A stretch of DNA of 19,974 nt from CAZAGD01 sp049699975 (GTDB lineage: Bacteria > Desulfobacterota > SM23-61): the NCBI GenBank assembly GCA_049699975.1, contig JBNAWB010000045.1:1-19974 (forward strand), in the 5' to 3' direction. Positions within the stretch are counted from its first letter, which is position 1; every line of letters begins with the position of its first letter. Positions 1-7,124 of this stretch are shown here, piece by piece. The translations under genes and the position numbers were made by a program. The notes under the pieces are model-generated. The model was given only the letters and a program-made list of their open reading frames with translations. It made no database searches and was not told where the DNA came from.

Positions 1-515
1 CCAAATTGCCTTCGGGCGCGCATCATTTCGGTGGGGAGAAATAAACTGTATTGTTTAAAAAAATGTTCGCGAAATGAGGCTGTAGCCCATATTTGCATCT
101 CTTTTTCTTCCCAAACAGAGGCCCCGCCTGTGTGATCAAGGTGACTGTGGGTGTAAATAATAACCTTAATTGGTCCTGGGGGAGCGTAAGCTAAAAAAGC
201 ATTTTTAATTAAGCGGGCTCTTTCTGGACTCATTGCGGGATCAACTATAATGTTACCTTCCTTAGTATGAATAAGAACTGTATTCGCCAGGTCATAACCA
301 ATAGCCAACCAAACATGCTCGGAAATACGCTCAACGCGTGGGGGACCGATCATCTGCTGGCAATGTTCCTTTAGGGAAATTGGCGATAAAAATGTTTCTG
401 GCCTTTCCTTTTTATGCTGCAAACTACAGGAGGCAAATAAAAATAGCAGATAAAAGGCAAAAGAGATAGCTAATTTAATTTTGTTACGGCTATAAAATTG
501 AGTCATAGAATTCAT
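1..515 (-). CDS. Alkylsulfatase-like metallo-beta-lactamase fold hydrolase, putative lipoprotein (5' part only)
   Basis: An open frame runs from an ATG at 515 to the window edge, giving about 171 residues; the C-terminal part lies outside. Seen: a basic start, a hydrophobic segment at about residues 15-30 ending LFASC (a lipobox-like site, although Phe at -3 is unusual), then the zinc-binding motif THSHLDHTGG at about residues 119-128. The distal segment, with an EH near SFREHF and ending MMRARRQFG, resembles the region after the HxHxDH motif in linear alkylsulfatases of the SdsA1/BDS1 type, which cleave alkyl sulfate esters. The start is chosen because GAGGA lies 6 nt upstream; a second ATG three codons in is possible. 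Family assignment to the metallo-beta-lactamase fold is firm. The alkylsulfatase subfamily is likely, but the sterol-carrier-like C-terminal domain that would settle it is not in view. Location in the envelope is inferred from the signal. Confidence 0.8.
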   Translation of the reverse strand, partial: MNSMTQFYSRNKIKLAISFAFYLLFLFASCSLQHKKERPETFLSPISLKEHCQQMIGPPRVERISEHVWLAIGYDLANTVLIHTKEGNIIVDPAMSPERARLIKNAFLAYAPPGPIKVIIYTHSHLDHTGGASVWEEKEMQIWATASFREHFFKQYSLFLPTEMMRARRQF

Positions 516-550
516 TTTTATCCTCATTCGGGGAGATATTTCATCTAAAA

Positions 551-579
551 CATATATAAACTTATGCAGGCCAAGTCAA
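551..579 (-). promoter_or_regulatory. Candidate promoter of the alkylsulfatase-like gene
   Basis: On the minus strand, TTGACT (579-574) is followed after exactly 17 nt by TATATG (556-551), about 36 nt upstream of the start codon. The -35 box and spacing are good; the -10 box is imperfect. Confidence 0.45.
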
Positions 580-591
580 GATACGCTGATT

Positions 592-713
592 CTGACTGTC
601 GATCACTTTTGAAATTCGTACCTAATTCAGGCGGGAGGAAGAGAGGCTCCCGTTTATTTATTGCGGATGAGAAATATTAGAAATTTTATCCCGCAGAGGG
701 TGATCAAGCCGTC
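592..713. repeat. Short, internally deleted copy (D) of the inverted-repeat-ended intergenic element
   Basis: The left end reads CTGACTGTCGATCACTTTT, nearly identical to the left ends of the long copies at 2081 and 18258. Homology to the 18258 copy continues for about 60 nt, including the AGAGAGGCTC block at 630-639. The right end carries a weak inverted match (TGATCAAGCCGTC), so the unit would be about 120 bp with the centre of the long copies missing. Internally GGGAG/CTCCC and TGCGG/CCGCA can pair. The left end is secure; the right end is tentative. Confidence 0.55.
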
Positions 714-776
714 AAATTATTTTTAGGTAACCTATCAATGAAAAGGGGAAGATTTCACGATTAGCTCATTAAATTT

Positions 777-972
777 TCTCCTCACCTTCTCCCTCTCCCT
801 GTTCAAACCGGGTGGTAATGTCATCGCGAGGGAGCGTAGCGACCGTGGCGATCTCATAATGCCTTGAAATTAAAGAGGTGGCCACGCTCCCCCGCAACAA
901 ATGCGGGTTGCTCGCCATGACGGAAAAGGGGTCGGGACACAGTCCCGTTAGGGAGAGGGCAGGGGTGAGAAG
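777..972. repeat. Outer palindromic repeat, interrupted by a second repeat
   Basis: CTCCTCACC...CTCCCTCTCCCT at 778-800 is mirrored by AGGGAGAGGGCAGGGGTGAG at 950-969, so the two arms form an imperfect inverted repeat of about 20-25 bp. The arm near the right end also holds a small perfect hairpin (CGGGAC, 3-nt loop, GTCCCG at 933-947). A 73-codon open frame on the minus strand here is almost entirely palindrome and I do not call it a gene. Confidence 0.6.
820..921. repeat. Inner palindromic repeat with GTCATCGCGAG / CTCGCCATGAC ends
   Basis: This 102-bp unit begins GTCATCGCGAG and ends CTCGCCATGAC, which match as inverted repeats in 10 of 11 positions. Further pairing is possible between GATCTC and GAGGTGGCC-type segments inside. 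It resembles the widespread 'GTCATTGCGAG...' intergenic palindromes that occur in many copies in diverse bacterial genomes. It sits in the loop of the outer repeat, which suggests one repeat inserted into another. Confidence 0.6.
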
Positions 973-1031
973 TTCATTAAAAATTCCCATAATACCCCCC
1001 TTCAGTGAGGGATTACACTTTTATAATTTTT

Positions 1032-1090
1032 TTGCTACAAAATGAGATGATAATATTATATTATTAAACCGTCGCTCAGGGTGATGAGCG
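1032..1090 (+). promoter_or_regulatory. Weak promoter candidate and leader hairpin before the dehydrogenase gene
   Basis: TTGCTA (1032-1037) and TATTAT (1054-1059) are 16 nt apart in an AT-rich stretch. They are followed by a hairpin, CGCTCA, 6-nt loop, TGAGCG (1073-1090), in what would be the 5' leader. Both signals are modest, and AT-rich DNA yields such boxes by chance. Confidence 0.25.
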
Positions 1091-1149
1091 CTTGAGTAAA
1101 TAATTTTGAAAAATAATTTTAACAACCCAAATTGAATAAGGAGGGCAAT

Positions 1150-2031
1150 ATGGCAGAAACAATAGGAATTATTGGTTTGGGAAGGATGGGTATGGCAGCG
1201 GCCAAGAAGTATCTGCGGTTAGGATATAAAGTAATGGGCTATGCGCGCCGACCGGAAGTTATCAAGGAGTTTACCTCGGCTGGTGGCGTAGCTTTAAAAA
1301 ATAGTAAAGAAGTAGCTGAGAAATCGGGGAAAATAATTGTCTATGTCTTAAATGACCAACAAGTAATCGAGGTAGTTACCGGAGCAGACGGAATCCTGTC
1401 CGGTTGCCATAAAGATACAAGAGTAATTTGCATGTCCACCATTGACCAAGATAATTTGATCTATGTAGCAGAGCAATGTCAGAAAAAAGGAGTGGGCTTT
1501 ATTGATTGCCCGGTTACCGGCGGACCGCCGCGCATTGAGGCGGGCACTTTGACCCTCATAGCTGCCGGTCCTAAAGAGCTTATCGAGGAATGTCGAACTC
1601 TTTTAGAGGTCCAAGGGAAAATTACTTATATAGGAGAAAAGCCTGGGTTGGGGCAGTTGGTGAAACATTGTAACCAGCTCTTGGTTTCCACCACTTTAGC
1701 GGCGACGATTGAAGTAATTACTTTAGCCAGAAAAGAAGGCTTAGATCCTCGTTTGGTGTGCAAAGTTGTGGGCAGCGGAATTGCGGGAAGTGATTGGTTC
1801 AGGTTTATTAGCGCCAGCATTCTTGACAATGCGCCAGCAGTGGGAGGATTGGGCCAGATGTGGAAAGATATTGGCTTAGTTATCAACGATGGCCGCCGAG
1901 TGAATTTACCTCTAATAGTTACCTCCGCTGCTTATCAATATTATTTGGCAGCCATCTCCATGGGCCTGGAGAAGGCCGAAGTGCATGAATTGATAAAAGT
2001 TCTGGAAAGGATGATTGAGCCGATTAGCTGA
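1150..2031 (+). CDS. NAD(P)-dependent beta-hydroxyacid dehydrogenase (3-hydroxyisobutyrate dehydrogenase family)
   Basis: The 293-residue product has the normal family length and oxidises or reduces a 3-hydroxyacid with NAD(P). The N-terminal Rossmann motif GLGRMG is at residues 9-14, the substrate-binding signature DCPVTGG at 119-125, and the catalytic region GLGQLVKHCNQLL contains the expected Lys172 and Asn175. Arg34 shortly after the second beta strand (YARRPE) fits NADPH at least as well as NADH. The frame is open from a TTG at 1132, but the start is the ATG at 1150, because AAGGAGGG lies 4 nt upstream of it and would be inside the longer version. The true substrate (3-hydroxyisobutyrate, tartronate semialdehyde, or a succinate-semialdehyde-type substrate) cannot be read from sequence. 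An aldolase of the family that often supplies such semialdehydes lies at 7125. Confidence 0.9.
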   Translation: MAETIGIIGLGRMGMAAAKKYLRLGYKVMGYARRPEVIKEFTSAGGVALKNSKEVAEKSGKIIVYVLNDQQVIEVVTGADGILSGCHKDTRVICMSTIDQDNLIYVAEQCQKKGVGFIDCPVTGGPPRIEAGTLTLIAAGPKELIEECRTLLEVQGKITYIGEKPGLGQLVKHCNQLLVSTTLAATIEVITLARKEGLDPRLVCKVVGSGIAGSDWFRFISASILDNAPAVGGLGQMWKDIGLVINDGRRVNLPLIVTSAAYQYYLAAISMGLEKAEVHELIKVLERMIEPIS

Positions 2032-2057
2032 AGAATATGGCAATTCGCGCTTGTCCA

Positions 2058-2074
2058 TTTTCCCAAGGGGAAAA
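2058..2074. other. Small perfect hairpin after the dehydrogenase gene
   Basis: TTTTCCC and GGGAAAA pair perfectly around a 3-nt loop, 26 nt after the stop codon. No T-run follows on the plus strand, so it is at best a weak terminator or an RNA 3'-end stabiliser. It lies directly beside the left end of the repeat element at 2081. Confidence 0.35.
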
Positions 2075-2080
2075 TACATT

Positions 2081-2397
2081 GACCGTCGATCACTTTTAAA
2101 TTTTGACCGTAGCCAGGATTAATAAATTCATGTCTGTCTCGGGCAAAAGCAAGCGGAGCTCATTAAAATGAGGCGCTGGTTATTTCCTAAGTTTGGGCGG
2201 GGAAAATTAACCTGCTCTGGATAGAGGAGCAGATTTATTTTTATGCTTGGTTAGCACAGGTAAGCTTGTCCCCGCCTTTCTTTGCGGAAAGAAGCTGGGT
2301 AAGAAGAAAAAAAAGTTAAATCCCAGCCGATTTTAATCTCGCTCCGCTTGCTTCCCCCCGAGTCATATTGAGTCTAACCAAAAAGTGATCGATGGCC
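2081..2397. repeat. Inverted-repeat-ended intergenic element, long copy A (317 bp)
   Basis: The ends GACCGTCGATCACTTTT (2081-2097) and AAAAGTGATCGATGGCC (2381-2397) are inverted repeats matching at 15 of 17 positions. Inside are: a perfect 13-bp long-range stem (2147-2159 with 2341-2353); a local hairpin CTCATT-AA-AATGAG (2159-2172); a perfect 8-bp pair GGCGGGGA/TCCCCGCC (2196-2203 with 2269-2276); a CTTTCTTTGCGGAAAG box (2276-2291); and a GCTGGG/CCCAGC pair further right. The same order of boxes recurs at 18255-18561. There is no credible open reading frame. It fills the gap between the dehydrogenase and amidohydrolase genes, ending 27 nt before the start codon of the latter. It could be a MITE-like mobile element, a structured RNA, or both; no clear target-site duplication is visible. 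Confidence 0.75.
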
Positions 2398-2423
2398 ATT
2401 TAAATAAAAAAGGAGGCTAAATA

Positions 2424-3641
2424 ATGAGCGCTAATAGGCCAAAAGGCGGCCATTTACCAGAAAGCGGAAAAATTCTCATAAAAGCTGGTATGGTGATTAC
2501 TGGTAAGGATGCACCTCCTTTAGTTAATGGCTGCATTCTTATAGAGGGAGAAAGGATTAAAGCAGTGGGTCAAGCCGAGGAGATAAGCGAGGGAGCAGAT
2601 ACGAGAGTATTAAATTTAAAAGAACAGACAATCTTGCCCGGTTTGATCGATGCCCATAATCATCTTTCTTTGGATACGCGCTTAGATAATTATTTACAGA
2701 AGATGAATGATCCGCTTCCTGCTTTGGCTGTGAGAGCCTTAGAGACCATGAAGATTGATTTGCATTCCGGCGTGACTACTTCGCGATGTTTAGGTGATAA
2801 AGGTTTCTTGGATGTGGAGTTTAAGAAAGCTGTGGATGAAGGGAGATTGGCAGGACCACGCTTGGTCGTGGCCACCAGAGGTATGCGCGCCCTGCACGGG
2901 CATGGTTATGTGGGCTATCCTTTTACTGGTCCCCCAGAGATTAGAGCGGCCGCGCGGGAAAATTTGCTGGCGGGCGCGGATATCATCAAGATTTTTATTA
3001 CGGGAACTTTGCGTAGCCCAAAGGGATTACCCAGTTTTTTATCAAAAGAGGAGATACAAGTGGCTGTGGAAGAGGCCCATCGAGTGGGTGTACCGGTAAG
3101 TGCGCATTGCATTGGTGGTCCGGGCTTTAAGTGGGCGATCGAATGTGGAGTGGATGTGATTGAGCATGGTTATTTTCTTACTGATCAAGATATAGAGCTT
3201 TTGGCTAAGGCTAATAGGTGGTTAGTTATGACGCCCAGTGTTTTTCTAAGTGATGACCGGTTAAGAACACTTCCGCCCGAACTTGCTGATGGTTTTTTAC
3301 GGCAACGGGCAGAGGTATGGCAAAGGATGCAGGCCATAGTTAAAAGTGGTGTTAGATTTGCGGTGGGTACGGATGCTCACCATGGGAAATTAGCCCAAGA
3401 AATTAAGTATTTGGTGGATATGGGGGCAAGCGTTAAGCAAGCTATTGGAGCGGCAACTTGGTCTGCCGCCGAAGTTTGTGGGCTGGCCGAAAACATAGGC
3501 ACTTTAGAGCCTGGTAAGTATGCTGATTTAGTGGGAGTTCAGGGGAACCCCTTAGAAGATATTACTTCATTGCAAAAAGTGTACACAGTAATTCTGAAGG
3601 GTCAGATTAAGTACGGTCCTTCGGATTTAATGGCCAATTAG
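2424..3641 (+). CDS. Imidazolonepropionase-like metal-dependent amidohydrolase
   Basis: The 405-residue product belongs to the amidohydrolase superfamily, COG1228-like branch, which includes imidazolonepropionase and the Xaa-Pro/Xaa-Arg dipeptidases of environmental bacteria. It shows the composite beta-sandwich plus TIM-barrel order. The metal ligands are HNH (His78, His80) in LPGLIDAHNHL, Lys189 in ADIIKIF (the position of the carbamylated lysine in two-metal members), His228 in VSAHC, His248 in VIEHGYF, and the catalytic Asp317 in AVGTDAHHG. There is no signal peptide, so it is cytosolic. AGGAGG sits 7 nt before the ATG. A PPC-domain gene follows after 43 nt and may be co-transcribed. The substrate is unknown; a cyclic amide or a C-terminal dipeptide is plausible from the branch. 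Any promoter would have to lie in or before the repeat element immediately upstream. Confidence 0.88.
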   Translation: MSANRPKGGHLPESGKILIKAGMVITGKDAPPLVNGCILIEGERIKAVGQAEEISEGADTRVLNLKEQTILPGLIDAHNHLSLDTRLDNYLQKMNDPLPALAVRALETMKIDLHSGVTTSRCLGDKGFLDVEFKKAVDEGRLAGPRLVVATRGMRALHGHGYVGYPFTGPPEIRAAARENLLAGADIIKIFITGTLRSPKGLPSFLSKEEIQVAVEEAHRVGVPVSAHCIGGPGFKWAIECGVDVIEHGYFLTDQDIELLAKANRWLVMTPSVFLSDDRLRTLPPELADGFLRQRAEVWQRMQAIVKSGVRFAVGTDAHHGKLAQEIKYLVDMGASVKQAIGAATWSAAEVCGLAENIGTLEPGKYADLVGVQGNPLEDITSLQKVYTVILKGQIKYGPSDLMAN

Positions 3642-3684
3642 ATAAATAAATTGGCAAAAAATCTTTCTTAAAAGGAGGAAAAGT

Positions 3685-4119
3685 ATGCAATATTTTGTTT
3701 CCAAAGCTGTGCCGCGAACCATTTTAATCATGTTTGACCGGGGCGATTTGCTCTTAGAGGGATTGCAAGAAGTGGTCACTAAAGAAAAAATTAATACGGC
3801 CGCCATTACCGGCGGCATTGGTTCTCTACAGCGAGTGCATTTACATACCATTACCCGTACAGAAACCCCTTCCATCGATAAATATTGGAACTTTACCGGT
3901 CCAATTGAATTAGCGAGTGTCCAAGGTTCGGTTATTGGTGGAGATGCTCATGTCCATATTACCGTTTTTGATTGGGACACTAAGTCCACCTATATCGGCC
4001 ATTTGGAGCCGGGAAGCATTGTGGCTTATCGCGCCGAAATTAGCTTGACCGTCTTGGAAGGAGTTAAAACCGAAAGATACACCGATGAAAAGGGAGAATT
4101 CCGCATCAGGGCACTTTAA
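3685..4119 (+). CDS. PPC/DUF296 domain protein
   Basis: The 144 residues are essentially one PPC domain (plants and prokaryotes conserved, DUF296). The pattern is typical: FDRGDLLLEGLQEVVTKE, then AAITGGIGSL, ELASVQGSV, and the metal-site-like HVHITVFD at about residues 90-97, followed by GHLEPGSIVAYRAEI. In plants the domain lies beside AT-hooks; bacterial single-domain members form trimers and have no settled role. No DNA-binding hook is visible here. AAAAGGAGG precedes the ATG by 8 nt, and the gene follows the amidohydrolase by 43 nt in the same direction, so the two probably form a unit. I do not assign a reaction. Confidence 0.82.
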   Translation: MQYFVSKAVPRTILIMFDRGDLLLEGLQEVVTKEKINTAAITGGIGSLQRVHLHTITRTETPSIDKYWNFTGPIELASVQGSVIGGDAHVHITVFDWDTKSTYIGHLEPGSIVAYRAEISLTVLEGVKTERYTDEKGEFRIRAL

Positions 4120-4133
4120 AAGATAAAACCATT

Positions 4134-4170
4134 CTCTTTTCTCCTCCTTTAGCAAAGGAGGAGAAAAGAG
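4134..4170. terminator. Bidirectional terminator-like hairpin between convergent genes
   Basis: A perfect 17-bp stem (4134-4150 with 4154-4170) encloses the loop AGC. It lies 14 nt after the PPC-domain gene and directly after the stop codon of the minus-strand coiled-coil gene. The arms are purine/pyrimidine rich and the 3' side lacks a long T-run in either direction, so the efficiency is uncertain. One arm contains AAAGGAGG, so each transcript would bury a Shine-Dalgarno-like motif. Confidence 0.65.
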
Positions 4171-4171
4171 A

Positions 4172-4537
4172 TCATAGAAAAGAAGAAAAGTGCTTCTGCA
4201 GCCATTGCTGCAGATCAAGAAAGTTCATAGTCTTTATATCGAATTGTTTGGTAGCAAGTGATTGGGACATTAGCTGCCGGAGGAAGCTTCCTAATTCTTC
4301 TTTGGAAAGCTTATATTCCTTAGCTAAGGCTAATACTCCTTCGGCATTGCGGAATTCCACAATAAATTGCTGGAGGGCTTTTTTTTGCAGTTCTTTAATT
4401 TCCTGGTCTGGCCTTTCGAGCTGCCGAGCCAGAAACTCAGCCCGCACAAAATTTTTTAATCTTAAAGCCTCTTCTAACTCTTGTTTAATTTTTTGTACTT
4501 CATTTATTGACGGCGGGGGAGACTCCGGCGTCAACAA
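4172..4537 (-). CDS. Small hypothetical helical (coiled-coil) protein, TTG start
   Basis: I do not recognise this 121-residue protein. It is highly charged and nearly all helical by composition. Residues 12-60 have heptad-like spacing rich in Glu, Lys, Leu and Gln (KIKQELEEALRLKN, then RQLERPDQEIKELQKK), so a coiled coil is likely. There is no signal peptide, membrane segment or cysteine. The start is decided by the ribosome binding site: on the minus strand GGGAGGTGAG lies 6 nt before TTG-TTG-ACG. The gene overlaps the 3' end of the glycosyltransferase gene by 38 nt in another frame, a layout that favours translational coupling. It may encode a partner or regulator of that enzyme; this is inference from position only. 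That it is a real gene is supported by the SD, the uninterrupted length and the terminator-like hairpin directly after the stop. Confidence 0.6.
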   Translation of the reverse strand: MLTPESPPPSINEVQKIKQELEEALRLKNFVRAEFLARQLERPDQEIKELQKKALQQFIVEFRNAEGVLALAKEYKLSKEELGSFLRQLMSQSLATKQFDIKTMNFLDLQQWLQKHFSSFL

Positions 4538-6860
4538 AATTGCTCACCTCCCGATAATCCATTTCCCATTTAGGATTAATTTCCTCTCGAGATACAAGAG
4601 TTTTGAGCACTTGTTGCTGAGACATAGTCAGAATAGCCAAGAGAAAAGCAATGGTCGGTTCAGCCCCTTGATTCAAATTTGGTCCATGGGGAGTTAAACC
4701 ATCATAACAGGCTCCTGTGGCAAAGTCGTAAAGGCTAACTCCCAGCCGATTGCGTCCCAAAAACCATTCAAAAGCTGCTTGCCCGAGTTCTAAAAAGGTG
4801 CGGTCTTTAGTGATCTCATAAGCCAAAATATATGCTTCCACTGCATATCCGGCATCAATTGGCTGCTGATCAAAGAATGATCGGCCGTTGCCTTTTTCGT
4901 ACCAATGGGCATTGCCTATGAAATCAAAAAACTCTCCGTTATAAGTGGCGGCAGTTAGAAAATTTAAAGCCTCTAGGGAAACCGTTTTGTAAATTTCATT
5001 GCCCAGAAGTTTATAAGCTAAAAGTAGGGCTTGCGGGATTTTGGCATTTCCGTAAGTTACCGAATCGCTAAACCACCGCCACCCGGGTTTAATAGATTTC
5101 TGATAATGGTCGATTAAGGAATCAGCCATCTCTTGCAAGAGGCGTTTTACAACTGTAGCGCCTTTGTATTTTTGCAAGTAATGGTAAAGGCCAAGAATTG
5201 TATAAGCCTTGGCCATGGGGTGTTCAAGCTTTAGGTTAGTTATGGCCCTTTCTAAAAGCTCACGCCCTAAAATTTTGAACCACTCAGTTGGTCCTAAATG
5301 AACGGCGCAGCCGAGTCCCCAAATTGACCTACCTTGCGTATCTTCACTACCTTCTTCATCTGTAAATTGGCGGCTATAGCTCATAAAATTATGAAAACGG
5401 CCATTAGGCAACTGGGCATGGCGTAAGAAGGCCATGTAGATATTGGCTAACTTAAGGAAGTTTTCATCCTTAATCTGATCATAGGCCATCAAAACGACTA
5501 CTAAAGCCCGAGCTATATCATCAGTGGAATATCCGTGTTGCCGATCGGGAATACCATAAATGGAGTGTTGAATAATTCCGGTTTCATCTGTAAGGCGAAA
5601 GAGATGGTCTAGCTTTATCTCGGGTATAGTATCCTGGGGAATAAACCGACCTTTGAGAGAAGTGGATTCTAATCGCAGTTGATAGGGCCCCATGATTTCG
5701 CGGAAAACTTTTATGTATTCGCGGGCCACATTTTTCCAAGTCATGGAACGGCCGAACTCGTAGGCTTTTTTGCGCATTTGATGCCGTTCGATTTCATTTT
5801 CGATCAAGTCGCTAATGGCTTGCTGGAGCCCTTTTATATCGCCAAAATCAACCAGTTTACCCCTTCCCTCTTGGAGCATTTCTTCGGCGTACCAATAAGG
5901 AGTAGAGATGACCGCTTTACCCATGCCTAAAGCGTAAGCCAAGGTTCCGCTTACTATTTGTTCGCGGGACAGATAAGGAGTGATATAAATATCGCAGGCC
6001 CCGATAAATTGGCATAGTTCGGCCAAAGAGACAAAACGATTATGGAAAAATACGTGTTGCTCCAAGCCTAATCTGGCCACTTTTCTTTGTAAAGAAAGGC
6101 GATAGGCTTCTCCGTGGACTTTACGTATTTCAGGATGGGTGGCTCCGAGAATGATATAGGCAACCTTAGGGTATTTGGCCACTATTTCTGGTAAAGCCTC
6201 GAGGACATTTTCAATACCTTTATTGGGATTTAATAAGCCGAAAGTTAAGAGTACTAAACGCCCTTCCACGTTGAATTCGTCTTTATAATAGTTGGGATCG
6301 ATAAAAGGTACATCGGGTACCCCATGGTGAATAAAAAAAATTTTGGAATCAGGAATGCCATAAACTTCCCGCAGAATATCTATGGCGTGGCGGCTCATAA
6401 CTACTAAGCCTTGGGAGAGCTGAGCTATTTCGATCAAGGCTTGGCGATACTCTGGGGCGGGCTCTTTAAGGACAGTATGCAAAGTAGTCAGCACGGGTTT
6501 TTTCAAGTTCTTTAAGAAATGGGTAATATAAGTTCCTTGGGGCCCGCCAAAAATACCAAACTCATGCTGTAAACAAACTATCCCTTCACCCGAAAGGTTA
6601 ATATATTCTGCGGCTAAGCGATAATCGTGAATTTGGTTTTGGGAAATTTCAAAGACTACCTCAGGAGGATAATCATAGCCCTCGGGGCGATTATTTACCG
6701 CCACCACTTGCGCGGTAGCAAAACCAATTTCTTCGCCAATGGCGTGGGCTAAATCGTGGGTAAAGGTGGCAATCCCGCACTGGCGGGGAATATATGTGCC
6801 CACAAAATAAATACGCCCTTTGCCCATTTGATCGTTGCCTCGAGAATAGAAGTTAGGCAT
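4500..6860 (-). CDS. Family 4 glycosyltransferase fused to a C-terminal alpha/alpha-toroid-like domain
   Basis: The 786-residue protein has two parts. Residues about 14-395 are a GT-B fold, family 4 glycosyltransferase: the N-terminal PRQCGIATFTHDLA donor-side loop (25-38), the linker strand LLTFGLLNPNKGIENVL (204-220) with the conserved phosphate-binding Lys214, and the second-domain motif YLSREQIVSGTLAYALGMGKAVIST (296-320). Residues about 415-770 (RLTDETGI, then DRQHGYSTDDIARAL at 439-453, and many aromatic helical repeats) look like a six-hairpin alpha/alpha barrel. I know this combination as a module often found near mannoside phosphorylase (GH130) genes; no such gene is present here. 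It is a cytosolic protein without signal peptide. The product is probably a mannose- or glucose-containing oligosaccharide or polymer, but the sugar is not readable. GGGAGGAG lies 4 nt before the ATG. A strong promoter is visible at 7013-7041. Confidence 0.82.
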   Translation of the reverse strand: MPNFYSRGNDQMGKGRIYFVGTYIPRQCGIATFTHDLAHAIGEEIGFATAQVVAVNNRPEGYDYPPEVVFEISQNQIHDYRLAAEYINLSGEGIVCLQHEFGIFGGPQGTYITHFLKNLKKPVLTTLHTVLKEPAPEYRQALIEIAQLSQGLVVMSRHAIDILREVYGIPDSKIFFIHHGVPDVPFIDPNYYKDEFNVEGRLVLLTFGLLNPNKGIENVLEALPEIVAKYPKVAYIILGATHPEIRKVHGEAYRLSLQRKVARLGLEQHVFFHNRFVSLAELCQFIGACDIYITPYLSREQIVSGTLAYALGMGKAVISTPYWYAEEMLQEGRGKLVDFGDIKGLQQAISDLIENEIERHQMRKKAYEFGRSMTWKNVAREYIKVFREIMGPYQLRLESTSLKGRFIPQDTIPEIKLDHLFRLTDETGIIQHSIYGIPDRQHGYSTDDIARALVVVLMAYDQIKDENFLKLANIYMAFLRHAQLPNGRFHNFMSYSRQFTDEEGSEDTQGRSIWGLGCAVHLGPTEWFKILGRELLERAITNLKLEHPMAKAYTILGLYHYLQKYKGATVVKRLLQEMADSLIDHYQKSIKPGWRWFSDSVTYGNAKIPQALLLAYKLLGNEIYKTVSLEALNFLTAATYNGEFFDFIGNAHWYEKGNGRSFFDQQPIDAGYAVEAYILAYEITKDRTFLELGQAAFEWFLGRNRLGVSLYDFATGACYDGLTPHGPNLNQGAEPTIAFLLAILTMSQQQVLKTLVSREEINPKWEMDYREVSNFVDAGVSPAVNK

Positions 6861-7012
6861 TAGCTCCTCCCTTCATGGCCAAAACAAGAAGATTTTCATA
6901 TCCCCATGAATAGTTTTCAAAGAACTTGCGAAAAAAACAGGTTGTTAATGAATTTAAGGAAGAAAATTTGCAATATTTGTAGAAATTAAGATATAAAGAA
7001 TAGGACATAAAA

Positions 7013-7041
7013 AATATAAGGTCGATTTTTTTTCTTGTCAA
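7013..7041 (-). promoter_or_regulatory. Near-consensus promoter for the glycosyltransferase gene
   Basis: On the minus strand TTGACA (7041-7036), a 17-nt spacer and TATATT (7018-7013) form a near-perfect sigma-70-type promoter. Transcription would start near 7006 and leave a leader of about 145 nt. This fits the divergent arrangement with the aldolase gene. Confidence 0.65.
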
Positions 7042-7046
7042 GAAAA
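7030..7046. promoter_or_regulatory. Palindrome centred on the -35 box (candidate operator)
   Basis: TTTTCTTG-T-CAAGAAAA is a perfect 8-bp inverted repeat around one base and covers the -35 box of the minus-strand promoter. A bound dimeric repressor would block RNA polymerase. The match to a regulator family is not known. Confidence 0.4.
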
Positions 7047-7124
7047 GGGAAATGAAGGCATAATTTGAAAAAAAAGCAGAAGCGAAGGCCCATTTTTTAT
7101 TGATTTCCGTAATGGGGAGGCTTA

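Noticed and set aside
769..990. 73-codon open frame on the minus strand
   Set aside because: It lies almost wholly inside the nested palindromic repeats, has no recognisable domain and no credible SD.
2129..2170. Tiny frame beginning ATGTCTGTC inside repeat copy A
   Set aside because: Thirteen codons, no SD, and the ATG is not conserved in copy B.
6853..7041. 62-codon open frame upstream of the glycosyltransferase
   Set aside because: It starts exactly in the predicted promoter, is very AT-rich, has low-complexity Phe/Ser/Tyr composition and no SD.
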